Of a stretch of 64,000 nt of DNA, positions 10,859-18,616 are shown piece by piece; positions within the stretch are counted from its first letter, which is position 1, and the number at the start of each line of letters is the position of its first letter. The position numbers and the translations under genes are program-made. Source of the stretch: Acidobacteriota bacterium (lineage in GTDB: Bacteria > Acidobacteriota > Terriglobia > UBA7540); assembly GCA_004298155.1 (NCBI GenBank), contig SCRD01000028.1, positions 248,001 to 312,000 of the forward strand, written 5' to 3'. A model generated the notes under the pieces. The model made no database searches. It saw only the letters and a list, made by a program, of their open reading frames with translations, and was not told where the DNA came from.

Positions 10859-12142
10859 ATGTCCTTCCAGAGTTCCAACTCACTCACGCGGCGTGAACTG
10901 CTGGCCGGAATGGGAGCTTCTATGGCGCTAGGCGGCGCAGGCCGTAAAGCAGGGAGCAACCCGGTGAAATCCAGCGGCAAACAGGACCCTGCCGCGGGCA
11001 AGCCCTACGACCTGGTGATCCGTGGCGGCAGGGTAATTGATCCCTCGCAGGACCTTGACGCTGTGCGTGATGTGGCGATTACAGGTGGCAAAATTGCCCG
11101 GGTGAAATCTGATATTCCCTCGAGCCAGGCGCGGGAGGTGATCAACGCCAGCGGAAAAATTGTGACGCCGGGGTTGATTGACATCCACACACATGTTTTT
11201 CCATATGTGGGCCCCTACGGAATCGAGCCTGACCCATACTGTGTGCACCGCGGCGTAACCACGGTAGTGGATGCGGGCACATCCGGGTCGCTGGCATTTC
11301 CAGCCTTCCGAAAATTCATTATCGAGCGGGCCGCCACGCGCATCCGGCCGCTGCTTCACGTGGTTTCGATTGGCATGATTGCGGGGAGCACCCCGAACAT
11401 GGGCGAGCTCGAAGATTTAAGATATTGCGTCCCAAAGCTCGCTGTTCAGGCCGCTAACAGGAACCGGGACCTGGTAGTTGGTTTCAAGATTCGGTTTTCC
11501 AGGGACTATACCGGCCCGAATGATTACGAGGGGATGAAGCGCGCTCGCGAGACCGCCGATGAAGCCCGTCTGCCGCTGATGATCCACATCGGCGGTTCCT
11601 ATACGCCTCTGCCCAAATTGCTGGCGCTGATGAAGAAAGGCGACGTGGTAACCCACGCATTTAACGGCCATCCAGACGGCATTGTCGACAGCCGCGGAAA
11701 GCTTCTTCCGGAAGTGTTGGAAGCCCGCCGGCGCGGCGTCCTTTTCGACGTGGGGCACGGAGCCGGTAGTTTCTCGTTTGACGTGATGGAGGAGTGCCTA
11801 AAGCAGGATTTTCTGCCCGACACAATTTCAAGCGATCTCTATTCCGCTAACATTAATGGTCCCGTATTTGATCTTGTCACCACGTTGTCCAAATTTCTTC
11901 TGTTGGGCTTGAGCTTGCGCCAGGTGGTAGAACGTGTGACCGTAAATTCCGCGAGGGTGTTCGATTTCGGGGCCGAAATTGGCACTCTGCGTCCTGGTGC
12001 CGAAGCTGACGTCAGCGTGCTCGATCTGCGGGAAGGGAATTTTGTCTTTGTCGATTCCGGCAGGAAAACCCGGACCGGCCGACAGAAGATTGAACCTGTT
12101 GTGACCATCCGGGGTGGGAAAGCCTTTTACCCGGCAGCATAG
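10859..12142 (+). CDS. Exported amidohydrolase/deacetylase-family metallohydrolase
   Basis: 427 residues in the dihydroorotase/D-aminoacylase-like branch of the amidohydrolase superfamily. An N-terminal twin-arginine-like signal (LTRRELLAGMGASMAL) suggests export. PYDLVIRGGRVIDPSQD opens the beta-sandwich; IDIHTH is the metal HxH motif. GFKIRF contains the likely carboxylated bridging Lys, MIHIGG and THAFNGHPDG carry the other His ligands, and SSDLYS the catalytic Asp. CAGGAGGATTTTT directly precedes the ATG. Its substrate is not deducible. Its position 53 bases after sdhB could allow co-transcription, but no functional link is apparent. Confidence 0.85.
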   Translation: MSFQSSNSLTRRELLAGMGASMALGGAGRKAGSNPVKSSGKQDPAAGKPYDLVIRGGRVIDPSQDLDAVRDVAITGGKIARVKSDIPSSQAREVINASGKIVTPGLIDIHTHVFPYVGPYGIEPDPYCVHRGVTTVVDAGTSGSLAFPAFRKFIIERAATRIRPLLHVVSIGMIAGSTPNMGELEDLRYCVPKLAVQAANRNRDLVVGFKIRFSRDYTGPNDYEGMKRARETADEARLPLMIHIGGSYTPLPKLLALMKKGDVVTHAFNGHPDGIVDSRGKLLPEVLEARRRGVLFDVGHGAGSFSFDVMEECLKQDFLPDTISSDLYSANINGPVFDLVTTLSKFLLLGLSLRQVVERVTVNSARVFDFGAEIGTLRPGAEADVSVLDLREGNFVFVDSGRKTRTGRQKIEPVVTIRGGKAFYPAA

Positions 12143-12208
12143 GCTAGCGGTGAAGGATCCAGGGTCAAGGATGAAGGATGAAATTCCGGCGGTGGCGCTG
12201 CGATATGC

Positions 12209-12477
12209 GTAGAGGCGCGTTTACCGCGCCATCTCTGCAATGGCGGCATAAAGCCGCCGCTACGGTTTTGAATTGTGAGCAAAGTAGCGCGGACCTCCGA
12301 GTGTGAGGTCCACGGTTTTCCGCGGATCAGGATAAAATCCGCAGATGCCACGCCGGCGGTCGGCGCTGCCAGGCTGTAGTATAATTGGGACTTTGTTGTT
12401 GACTGACGCGTGAGCGACGCTTGGGAATTTATGTAGCGGCGAATTTATTTCGCCATGTCGCGGCGCCGATGGCGCCG
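12209..12477. repeat. Cluster of REP-like palindromes in an intergenic region
   Basis: The gap 12143-12536 holds at least five short inverted repeats. These include GGCGCGTTTACCGCGCC within 12209-12232, TGGCGGCATAAAGCCGCC within 12239-12263, GGACCTCCGAGTGTGAGGTCC at 12291-12311, GGCGAATTTATTTCGCC at 12438-12454, and CGGCGCCGATGGCGCCG at 12461-12477. Two are bordered by GTAGCGGC or its complement. A TATAAT at 12380-12385 may be part of a promoter for the downstream gene, but no good -35 is seen. No protein gene is credible here. Confidence 0.75.
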
Positions 12478-12536
12478 CTGCCGAAGTAGCCCGGCTGAGG
12501 CATCGCTTGCCGGATGGCCGGCATCCTAATTTGCTC

Positions 12537-14321
12537 ATGAAACTTTCTCGCCGCCACATCCTGGGCTCGGGAGCAGCCCTTCTCGGTTCCAAACTGATGG
12601 AAGTTGTGACCACGCCCATCTGGAAATGGTCGGGGATTCCTGTGCTGGAGGCCGCCCAAGTCCCAAATCCCGAGGCCTCAATCCCGGTGACATACGTTGA
12701 TGTGGCGAAAGAGGCGGGTCTGCACGCGGTGAACGTGTGGGGCGGAGCAGAGCACAAAAAATACATTATTGAAGCCAAGGGAAACGGGATTGCCTTTTTT
12801 GATTACGACAATGATGGCTGGATTGACATCTACCTGACGAATGGAAACCGGCTGGATACCAAATGGCCTCCGGGCCAGGCTCCTACGACTCACCTCTACA
12901 AAAACAACCGCGACGGGACTTTTACCGACGTGACGGAGCATTCCGGCCTTGGGCGGACAGGCTGGCAAACGGGGGTTTGCGTCGGCGATTATGACAACGA
13001 CGGTTGGGACGACCTTTTCCTGACTTTCTGGGGCCAAAATGTCCTTTTCCACAACAACGGCGACGGAACGTTTACTGACGTCACCAAAAAGGCTGGCCTG
13101 TATCAGGATGAAGTGCGATGGGGCTCCGGCTGCACCTGGATTGATTACGACCGCGATGGCCACTTGGATTTGTTTGTCTGCAACTATATAGTTCTGGACC
13201 TCGCCAAGGTCCCCGTTCCCGGACAATCCGGCTACTGCCAGTGGAAAGGCATTCCGGTGATGTGCGGACCTCGCGGCCTGCCGGGCGGGTCGAACATTCT
13301 GTTCCACAACAATGGTAACGGGACCTTCACGGATGTGTCCGAGAAGTCGGGAATCCTGAAACCAGGTCCGCGGTACTCGATCACAGCCGTGGCCTATGAT
13401 TTTGACAACGACGGCTGGCCTGATATCTACGTGGCAGTCGATTCCGAACCGAGCATGCTGCTCCAAAACAAGCATGACGGCACATTTGAGGACATCGGCG
13501 TAATGGCCGGCTGCGCTTACAACGAAGACGGCCAGGAACAGGCCGGCATGGGCGTCGGTGTAGCTGACTACGACTGCGACGGCTGGTTCGACATTTTCAA
13601 AACTAATTTTTCCGATGACACGTCGGACCTTTATCGTAACAACGGCGATGGCACCTTTACCGATGTCACGTTTATGGCGGGAGTAGGCCAGGATACCCAG
13701 GACGTGAAATGGGGCTGCGGCTTTGTGGATTATGACAATGACGGCTGGCCGGATATTGTCCAGGTAAATGGCCACGTTTACCCCGAAGTTGACCAGCATC
13801 ACCTGAGCCAGACGTTCAGAGAACCCCGTATTGTCTATCGCAATCTGGGGAATGGCCGGTTCAAGAATGTCTCTGCGGAGATGGGGCCGGGAATCAACGA
13901 ACGTTTTTCCAGCCGGGGATGTGCGCTTGGTGATTACGACAACGACGGCGACATCGACATCGTAATCAACAACATGAATGAGGCACCATCGCTGCTTCGC
14001 AACGACGGCGGGAACAAGAACAACTGGATCAAGATCAAGCTGATGGGAACCGTGTGCAACCGCACGGCGATCGGCGCGCGGGCCTATGTAACAACCGGAA
14101 AGCACCGGCAGATGGACGAAGTCCACAGTGGAACCAGTGTGATGTCACAGAGTGATCTTCGTCTGCATTTTGGCGTGGGCAAAGCCGCCAAAATCGATCT
14201 GATTGAAGTGAAGTGGCCCACCACGCAGAAAATCGAAAAATTCACGAACATTGATGTCAACCAGATTCTGACCATCCGCGAAGGCCAAGGTATCGTCAAG
14301 AAGTCGAAGCCTGGAACGTAA
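12537..14321 (+). CDS. Exported CRTAC1-family protein: FG-GAP/VCBS repeats with ASPIC/UnbV domain
   Basis: 594 residues. The ATG at 12537 gives a twin-arginine-type signal (SRRHILGSGAALLG); a TTG at 12507 is in frame but less likely. The body is a beta-propeller of FG-GAP repeats, each with a calcium-binding loop of the form DYDNDGWDDLF; at least six such loops are seen (for example DFDNDGWPDIY, DYDCDGWFDIF, DYDNDGDIDIV). The C-terminal ~100 residues (NNWIKIKLMGTVCNRTAIGARA, VHSGTSVMSQSDLRLHFG, VKWPT) are the ASPIC/UnbV domain. The family is common in soil bacteria and is thought to be extracellular; the role is unknown. The stop overlaps the next start. Confidence 0.9.
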   Translation: MKLSRRHILGSGAALLGSKLMEVVTTPIWKWSGIPVLEAAQVPNPEASIPVTYVDVAKEAGLHAVNVWGGAEHKKYIIEAKGNGIAFFDYDNDGWIDIYLTNGNRLDTKWPPGQAPTTHLYKNNRDGTFTDVTEHSGLGRTGWQTGVCVGDYDNDGWDDLFLTFWGQNVLFHNNGDGTFTDVTKKAGLYQDEVRWGSGCTWIDYDRDGHLDLFVCNYIVLDLAKVPVPGQSGYCQWKGIPVMCGPRGLPGGSNILFHNNGNGTFTDVSEKSGILKPGPRYSITAVAYDFDNDGWPDIYVAVDSEPSMLLQNKHDGTFEDIGVMAGCAYNEDGQEQAGMGVGVADYDCDGWFDIFKTNFSDDTSDLYRNNGDGTFTDVTFMAGVGQDTQDVKWGCGFVDYDNDGWPDIVQVNGHVYPEVDQHHLSQTFREPRIVYRNLGNGRFKNVSAEMGPGINERFSSRGCALGDYDNDGDIDIVINNMNEAPSLLRNDGGNKNNWIKIKLMGTVCNRTAIGARAYVTTGKHRQMDEVHSGTSVMSQSDLRLHFGVGKAAKIDLIEVKWPTTQKIEKFTNIDVNQILTIREGQGIVKKSKPGT

Positions 14322-15526
14322 TGGGGCCTGGTGGCCCTGCAGCCGCCTATCAACTGAAGCTGGTTGTGAGTAAAATTGAATGGTTGAAGGAAGGGCCTGC
14401 GAAAGGTATTGCCGGCTTCCTCATTTTGCCGGCTTGTTTTGGCTTGGCGGTAGTTGGAGGCAGTGGTTTGCGTTTATTTCGGATTACAGCCATCGGGCTG
14501 GCATTCGCCGTGGTCGCTACCTTCGCTGATAGCACTGTCGGCTGGGCCTATGCCCGTCCGCCTGATTCTACTGCGGCAGACGCAGTCCCGAAGATTGTAA
14601 GTGTTCAGCCTTCCAGTGCCCAGCCGGGCAACCGGATTACTGTCAAGATCGCGGGAGTTAACCTCCTTTCTGGCGCATACGTTTCATTTTCGGATCCTGC
14701 CATTCATGTCCTCGCAACGCGGCGCACGAGCGAAACAGAGTTGGAAGTGGACATCGCTGTCGGCGAGATGGCAAAGCCGCAATCAGTGGTTCTCTATGTT
14801 TCAAACCCTTCGGGCGCCTCAGCACAAACCGCTTTCGCAATTACAGCGGCAACTCCCGCCGCAAGCCCGCCGCAGCAGAGCCAGTCCACCTCGGCAAATG
14901 GGCCCGTCGTGACTAAAGTTGATCCGCCCCGGGCTGCGCCCGGCAGCGAGCAGAGCATAAAAGTGACGGGCAAAAACTTCAAGGAAGGCGCCAAAATCGC
15001 TTTTACAAACCCCGGTATTCGTGTCAAAAAAACCGAGTTCAAGAAGTCAACACAACTGATTGCCCAAATCGAAGTTGCGCCCAATGCTCCGGCGGGCAAG
15101 ACCAGCCTGTTTGTCATCAATCCCGACGATAGCGAAGTTGAGGCTGCTTTCGAGGTTGGCGGAGGAAGTTCGACGGGCACAGAGACTGCTGGGAAGAAGA
15201 CCTCAACTCCTCCGGCCACGACGACACAACAATTCAGCGTCTACAACCTTGGTGATGCCACCAGCATTTTCCAGGATCCGGGCAAAGCCAAGGGCGAGTT
15301 GGGGGTTAAAAGCGGAAAGCTCCAGTACGAACAGGACGGCCAGGTTGTTTTCACGGCCAAGCCTGCCGAAATCCAGGAGATTGCTCCGAACGTGTTTTTT
15401 GGTCTAAACACCGGAACTTTCCACATCATCCTCACTTCAGGAAAGAGGTACAACTTTGTTGCCTCGTCCCTGGCCCCGGCTGACACCAATTCGATTATCG
15501 AATCCCTGCGAAGTGCATTGAAGTAA
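14321..15526 (+). CDS. Secreted protein with two IPT/TIG domains
   Basis: 401 residues. The ATG shares one base with the previous stop (TAATG), suggesting translational coupling with the CRTAC1-family gene. Hydrophobic segments at residues ~28-47 and ~51-70 act as signal or anchor. Two IPT/TIG immunoglobulin-like repeats follow, beginning PKIVSVQPSSAQPGNRITVKI and VVTKVDPPRAAPGSEQSIKV, joined by an Ala/Pro/Ser/Gln linker. After a second Thr-rich linker, the C-terminal ~100 residues resemble a pleckstrin-like or membrane-associated beta domain (SGKLQYEQDGQVVFTAKPAEIQEI). Probably a surface or envelope protein working with its neighbour; function unknown. Confidence 0.8.
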   Translation: MGPGGPAAAYQLKLVVSKIEWLKEGPAKGIAGFLILPACFGLAVVGGSGLRLFRITAIGLAFAVVATFADSTVGWAYARPPDSTAADAVPKIVSVQPSSAQPGNRITVKIAGVNLLSGAYVSFSDPAIHVLATRRTSETELEVDIAVGEMAKPQSVVLYVSNPSGASAQTAFAITAATPAASPPQQSQSTSANGPVVTKVDPPRAAPGSEQSIKVTGKNFKEGAKIAFTNPGIRVKKTEFKKSTQLIAQIEVAPNAPAGKTSLFVINPDDSEVEAAFEVGGGSSTGTETAGKKTSTPPATTTQQFSVYNLGDATSIFQDPGKAKGELGVKSGKLQYEQDGQVVFTAKPAEIQEIAPNVFFGLNTGTFHIILTSGKRYNFVASSLAPADTNSIIESLRSALK

Positions 15527-15596
15527 AGCCCTTCCGACGGTGCCTTCGGCCGTGGCGCAACCGGATTTCTGGCACACACCGAGCTCCCCTTTGAAC

Positions 15597-15612
15597 GGCC
15601 GCCACGGCGGCC
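15597..15612. repeat. Perfect 7-bp-stem hairpin GGCCGCC-AC-GGCGGCC
   Basis: A perfect inverted repeat with a two-base centre lies after the IPT/TIG gene. It lacks a following T run, so it is not a typical intrinsic terminator; it may be a REP-type hairpin that stabilises the upstream transcript. Confidence 0.6.
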
Positions 15613-15618
15613 AGCGCT

Positions 15619-15647
15619 TTCGACGCCGCTCTTCCGTATGTTATAGT
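15619..15647 (+). promoter_or_regulatory. Candidate sigma-70 promoter for the thymidylate-kinase-like pair
   Basis: TTCGAC (15619-15624) and TATAGT (15642-15647) are spaced by exactly 17 bases. A start near 15654 would give a leader of about 37 bases before the GTG at 15691, which has no clear ribosome-binding site. Confidence 0.5.
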
Positions 15648-15690
15648 AAATACTGGTCTCACATCTTCATAGTGCACACAGAGTTCTCGC

Positions 15691-16374
15691 GTGAAACGCT
15701 ACGGTGAACATCGCTTTCCAGGAAAGTTGTTTGTCGTTGAAGGCATAGACGGCTCCGGGAAATCGACCCAGCTTAACCTTCTTCATCAATGGCTTCGAGC
15801 GGAAGGGTACGGGACAGTTTTCAGTGAATGGAACTCTTCGCCTCTGGTGCGTGACACGACTCGACGCGGCAAGAAGAGAAAAATGCTGACCCCGGCCAGC
15901 TTCTGCCTGATTCATGCCACGGACTTTGCAGACCGCATTGAGCACAACATTATCCCGCTGCTGAAGGCGGGCGCGGTTGTGCTCTGTGACCGATACATCT
16001 ACACAGCCTTTGCGCGAGACGTCGCGCGCGGCATGGATCCTGCCTGGGTAAGAGAGCTATATGCGTTTGCCGTGAAGCCCACCCTGGCTTTCTATTTCCG
16101 GGTGCCCCTGGAAGTTGCCATGAAGCGGCTGCTGGATGGCCGCAGCGGCTTCAAATTTTACGAGGCGGGCATGGATATGGAACTGAGTGACAATCCAGTG
16201 GAAAGCTTTGAAATTTTTCAGGGCCAGATTATTGAAGAGTACGACAAGATGATTTCTGAGTTCGACCTGACCGTGGTGGACGCCACCCTGCCAATCGAGG
16301 AACAGCAGACCCGGATGCGACAGTTGGTGAAAGCGAAATTGGCGGCGGCCAAACGGCTGAGGGTAGCACCGTGA
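15691..16374 (+). CDS. Thymidylate-kinase-like P-loop kinase, intact Walker A
   Basis: 227 residues, the size of a dTMP kinase. Walker A is GIDGSGKST at residues 18-26 and the kinase motif DRYIY follows KAGAVVLC. The usual TMP-site motif (REPGGT in canonical enzymes) is absent; the corresponding segment reads SEWNSSPLVRD. HATDFADR replaces the common AADRAQH. These changes suggest a substrate other than dTMP or a changed role, although databases would likely call it dTMP kinase. The GTG start has no strong ribosome-binding site. The stop overlaps the next start by four bases (GTGA), so the two kinase-like proteins are probably made together and may pair. Confidence 0.82.
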   Translation: MKRYGEHRFPGKLFVVEGIDGSGKSTQLNLLHQWLRAEGYGTVFSEWNSSPLVRDTTRRGKKRKMLTPASFCLIHATDFADRIEHNIIPLLKAGAVVLCDRYIYTAFARDVARGMDPAWVRELYAFAVKPTLAFYFRVPLEVAMKRLLDGRSGFKFYEAGMDMELSDNPVESFEIFQGQIIEEYDKMISEFDLTVVDATLPIEEQQTRMRQLVKAKLAAAKRLRVAP

Positions 16375-17150
16375 GATCAACCTATGGAGTGGTCTTGCCG
16401 GAGATGAGGCTGGAGAGCCTGCCGGGCAAGCTGATTGTAATCGAAGGGACCGACGGCGTTGGGCGTTCAACCCAGATCCAGTTGCTGAAGCCGTGGCTCG
16501 AACAACAGGGACGGGCGGTTGTGGATACCGGGATGACGCGGTCCAAACTGGCCGGAAAGGGAATCAAACAGGCCAAGCAGGGCCATACGATGGGCCGGGT
16601 GACACTGAACCTGTTTTATGCCACGGACTTTGCCGACCGCCTGGAAAATGAAATCGTTCCTGCGTTGCGCGCAGGCTTCGTGGTCCTCACAGACCGCTAC
16701 ATTTACTCTCTGATCGCGCGGGCGTCTGTCCGCGGAATTGATCCTTCCTGGGTCCGGAACGTTTATCGCTTTGCGCTGGTTCCTGACGCTGTTTTTTACC
16801 TCAGGATCGGCGTGGATGAACTGATTCCTCGCGTGGTCTTCTCAACAGGTTTTGATTACTGGGAATCCGGCATGGATCTCCACCCCAGCGAAGACATGTA
16901 TGAGAGCTTCCAGAAGTACCAGACTGCCCTGTTGTCGGAGTTCGAAAAACTTGTGGAAGAATATCAATTCAAGGTTATTGAGGCCACTCGGGATATTCCT
17001 GAGGTTTTTGAAGACCTCCGGCAAGGGATCAGCGATGTGCTGGCAGGGAGCGAACCACCGTCACTCGATACAATGACCGCACAAGCCCCTCGCGAGGAGC
17101 TGCCTCCCGGAACTTCCTTGCCGGCAGACAACAATGGGGCCGGAAACTGA
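16371..17150 (+). CDS. Thymidylate-kinase-like paralogue with Walker A Lys replaced by Arg
   Basis: 259 residues, clearly paralogous to the preceding protein (shared ATDFADR, DRYIY, RG(M/I)DP(A/S)WVR and (Y/W)E(A/S)GMD segments). Walker A reads GTDGVGRST, so the catalytic Lys is Arg32. As in its partner, no REPG-type TMP motif is present (DTGMTRSKLAG instead). A ~35-residue Pro/Ala-rich tail extends the C terminus. The Lys-to-Arg change usually weakens phosphoryl transfer, so this may be a regulatory or pseudo-kinase subunit of a heterodimer. Start GTG at 16371 overlaps the upstream stop. It is convergent with the CHAD gene, 11 bases apart. Confidence 0.8.
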   Translation: MRSTYGVVLPEMRLESLPGKLIVIEGTDGVGRSTQIQLLKPWLEQQGRAVVDTGMTRSKLAGKGIKQAKQGHTMGRVTLNLFYATDFADRLENEIVPALRAGFVVLTDRYIYSLIARASVRGIDPSWVRNVYRFALVPDAVFYLRIGVDELIPRVVFSTGFDYWESGMDLHPSEDMYESFQKYQTALLSEFEKLVEEYQFKVIEATRDIPEVFEDLRQGISDVLAGSEPPSLDTMTAQAPREELPPGTSLPADNNGAGN

Positions 17151-17161
17151 AAGGCTCTGGC

Positions 17162-18286
17162 CTAGGAATCGGCAAACAGGGCGGCCGGTGAATCCACCAT
17201 ACGGCGCACCCACTCCCTCGTTTTAAGGAAGCCTGTCCTGTCCCGGATCATTTCAAAGTATTTCTTCTCTAACTTTGATTTCAACGTCCGGTTCCTCATG
17301 ATCAAGCGTTCAACCTGGATCGCCATTTCCAGGTGATCGCGCAGAAAGTTGCGGTCAGCGAGCATTCCTATGACGGATTCCTCAAACACAACCAGATCGT
17401 GCCAGTCGCCCAGTTGGGTCTGGAGACTTCGCAGCCAGATCAAGGCTTCTCTGCTTCCCGGCGCCTCGAACGCATGAATCACCTCAATCAGGTAGCGCGC
17501 ACGTTTGGCAGCTATGCGAGTACGGTGCAAAACCGAAGCGTCACGCTCGTGGTGTGAATGCGCGATTTCTCGTTCGAGCTCTGCCCAAACGTCTTCCAGT
17601 GCATGGCCGATACGCTCGTAGAATTGCTCAGCCTCAAGATGATGTTCTGCGCCATTGCTGGCGGAGGGATCGACCACGCAGGCAGAGGTTCCGTCGGCAG
17701 GAAGGAATTCTTTCAAGCGCACATAGATAGAAGAAAGGTTGGCTTTCGCCAGCTTGCGCAAAGATTTTTCCAGCCTGACCGAACGCAAGCCTCTCAGGTA
17801 TTCTCCAATGGCTTCCCATGCTTGCCGGCGAGCGGTGTGCTTACGGGCAAGCGCTGCGCCAACCCTTTCAAGCAATACGTCATAATTCCGAATTTCAGAC
17901 AGCGACTTTCGGCAGCGCTTAAGGCCCCGATACAATTTCCGAACCTCTCCCGAACGCGGAGAAGGATAAATAAGGCTAATTGCCTGCTGAAGGCGCCGGG
18001 TAGCTACGCGTAGATCATGGATGGCATCAGGATCATCACCCTGAAGGACCTTGGGTTCCAGAGAGACGCAGCGGTCAAGGTGCTTGAGGGCCAGCTCGGA
18101 CACCCGCGCCCATTCACCCTGCCGTGCGCCCTTGTTTTCCCCGCCTGAAACTTCCCGCTCGGCGTCCGCATCTTGTGATTGGACCTGGTCCTTACGGGCT
18201 TCCAGCGCGCCTCCGTTCCGCGGAAGCGCGGTTGGCGAACCATCCGGGAGGGTATTGTGTCCTGCATGTCCGTTTAAGTGAGCCAT
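17162..18286 (-). CDS. CHAD-domain protein (polyphosphate-binding helical domain)
   Basis: About 374 residues from the ATG at 18286, which has AGGCGG upstream; the open frame extends further but with no convincing start. CHAD is an alpha-helical, basic domain that binds inorganic polyphosphate. Two helical repeats are visible: AIHDLRVATRRLQQAISLI (around residue 85) and VLHRTRIAAKRARYLIEVI (around residue 250), each with the signature HxxR and basic residues. The first ~60 residues are polar and probably disordered. No CYTH domain is fused. Convergent with the kinase-like pair and ~330 bases from nifJ on the opposite strand. Confidence 0.88.
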   Translation of the reverse strand: MAHLNGHAGHNTLPDGSPTALPRNGGALEARKDQVQSQDADAEREVSGGENKGARQGEWARVSELALKHLDRCVSLEPKVLQGDDPDAIHDLRVATRRLQQAISLIYPSPRSGEVRKLYRGLKRCRKSLSEIRNYDVLLERVGAALARKHTARRQAWEAIGEYLRGLRSVRLEKSLRKLAKANLSSIYVRLKEFLPADGTSACVVDPSASNGAEHHLEAEQFYERIGHALEDVWAELEREIAHSHHERDASVLHRTRIAAKRARYLIEVIHAFEAPGSREALIWLRSLQTQLGDWHDLVVFEESVIGMLADRNFLRDHLEMAIQVERLIMRNRTLKSKLEKKYFEMIRDRTGFLKTREWVRRMVDSPAALFADS

Positions 18287-18536
18287 CCATGCCGCCTGAT
18301 GAGATGAAATCTGTTGCCCGGGGCGCGTGGCTGCCAGCAGAAGATGCCGCCTGCAGTTGACGGGCAGGACCCAAACAAACGCATATACCGATATAGACAG
18401 TCTACAGGCGATTGAGAGCCAATTCAACGGTTTCCCTTCGCTCCCGGTGGGCCTGGTCAAGCGGATTTAGGTTCCTGCAAAACACGCAAAAAATACAACA
18501 TTTTGGGCATTTTCGAAAGTCCTGTTACTCCCAAAG

Positions 18537-18552
18537 TGTGACGCTGATCACT
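18537..18552. promoter_or_regulatory. CRP/FNR-superfamily-type operator upstream of nifJ
   Basis: TGTGA-CGCTGA-TCACT matches the CRP consensus TGTGA-N6-TCACA in nine of ten positions and lies 65 bases before the nifJ start. The remainder of 18287-18616 has no gene and no other clear signal apart from the GGGAGG ribosome-binding site at 18605-18610. Confidence 0.5.
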
Positions 18553-18616
18553 GCGTGTGGTGTTCCTCTGCCCTAACCTGTGATGTTGGAGATCTCTCAT
18601 CCCAGGGAGGAAGATG

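Noticed and set aside
12678-14126. A 482-residue minus-strand frame opposite the FG-GAP gene
   Set aside because: The regular DYDNDGW repeats on the plus strand create an open antisense frame; no independent evidence for expression.
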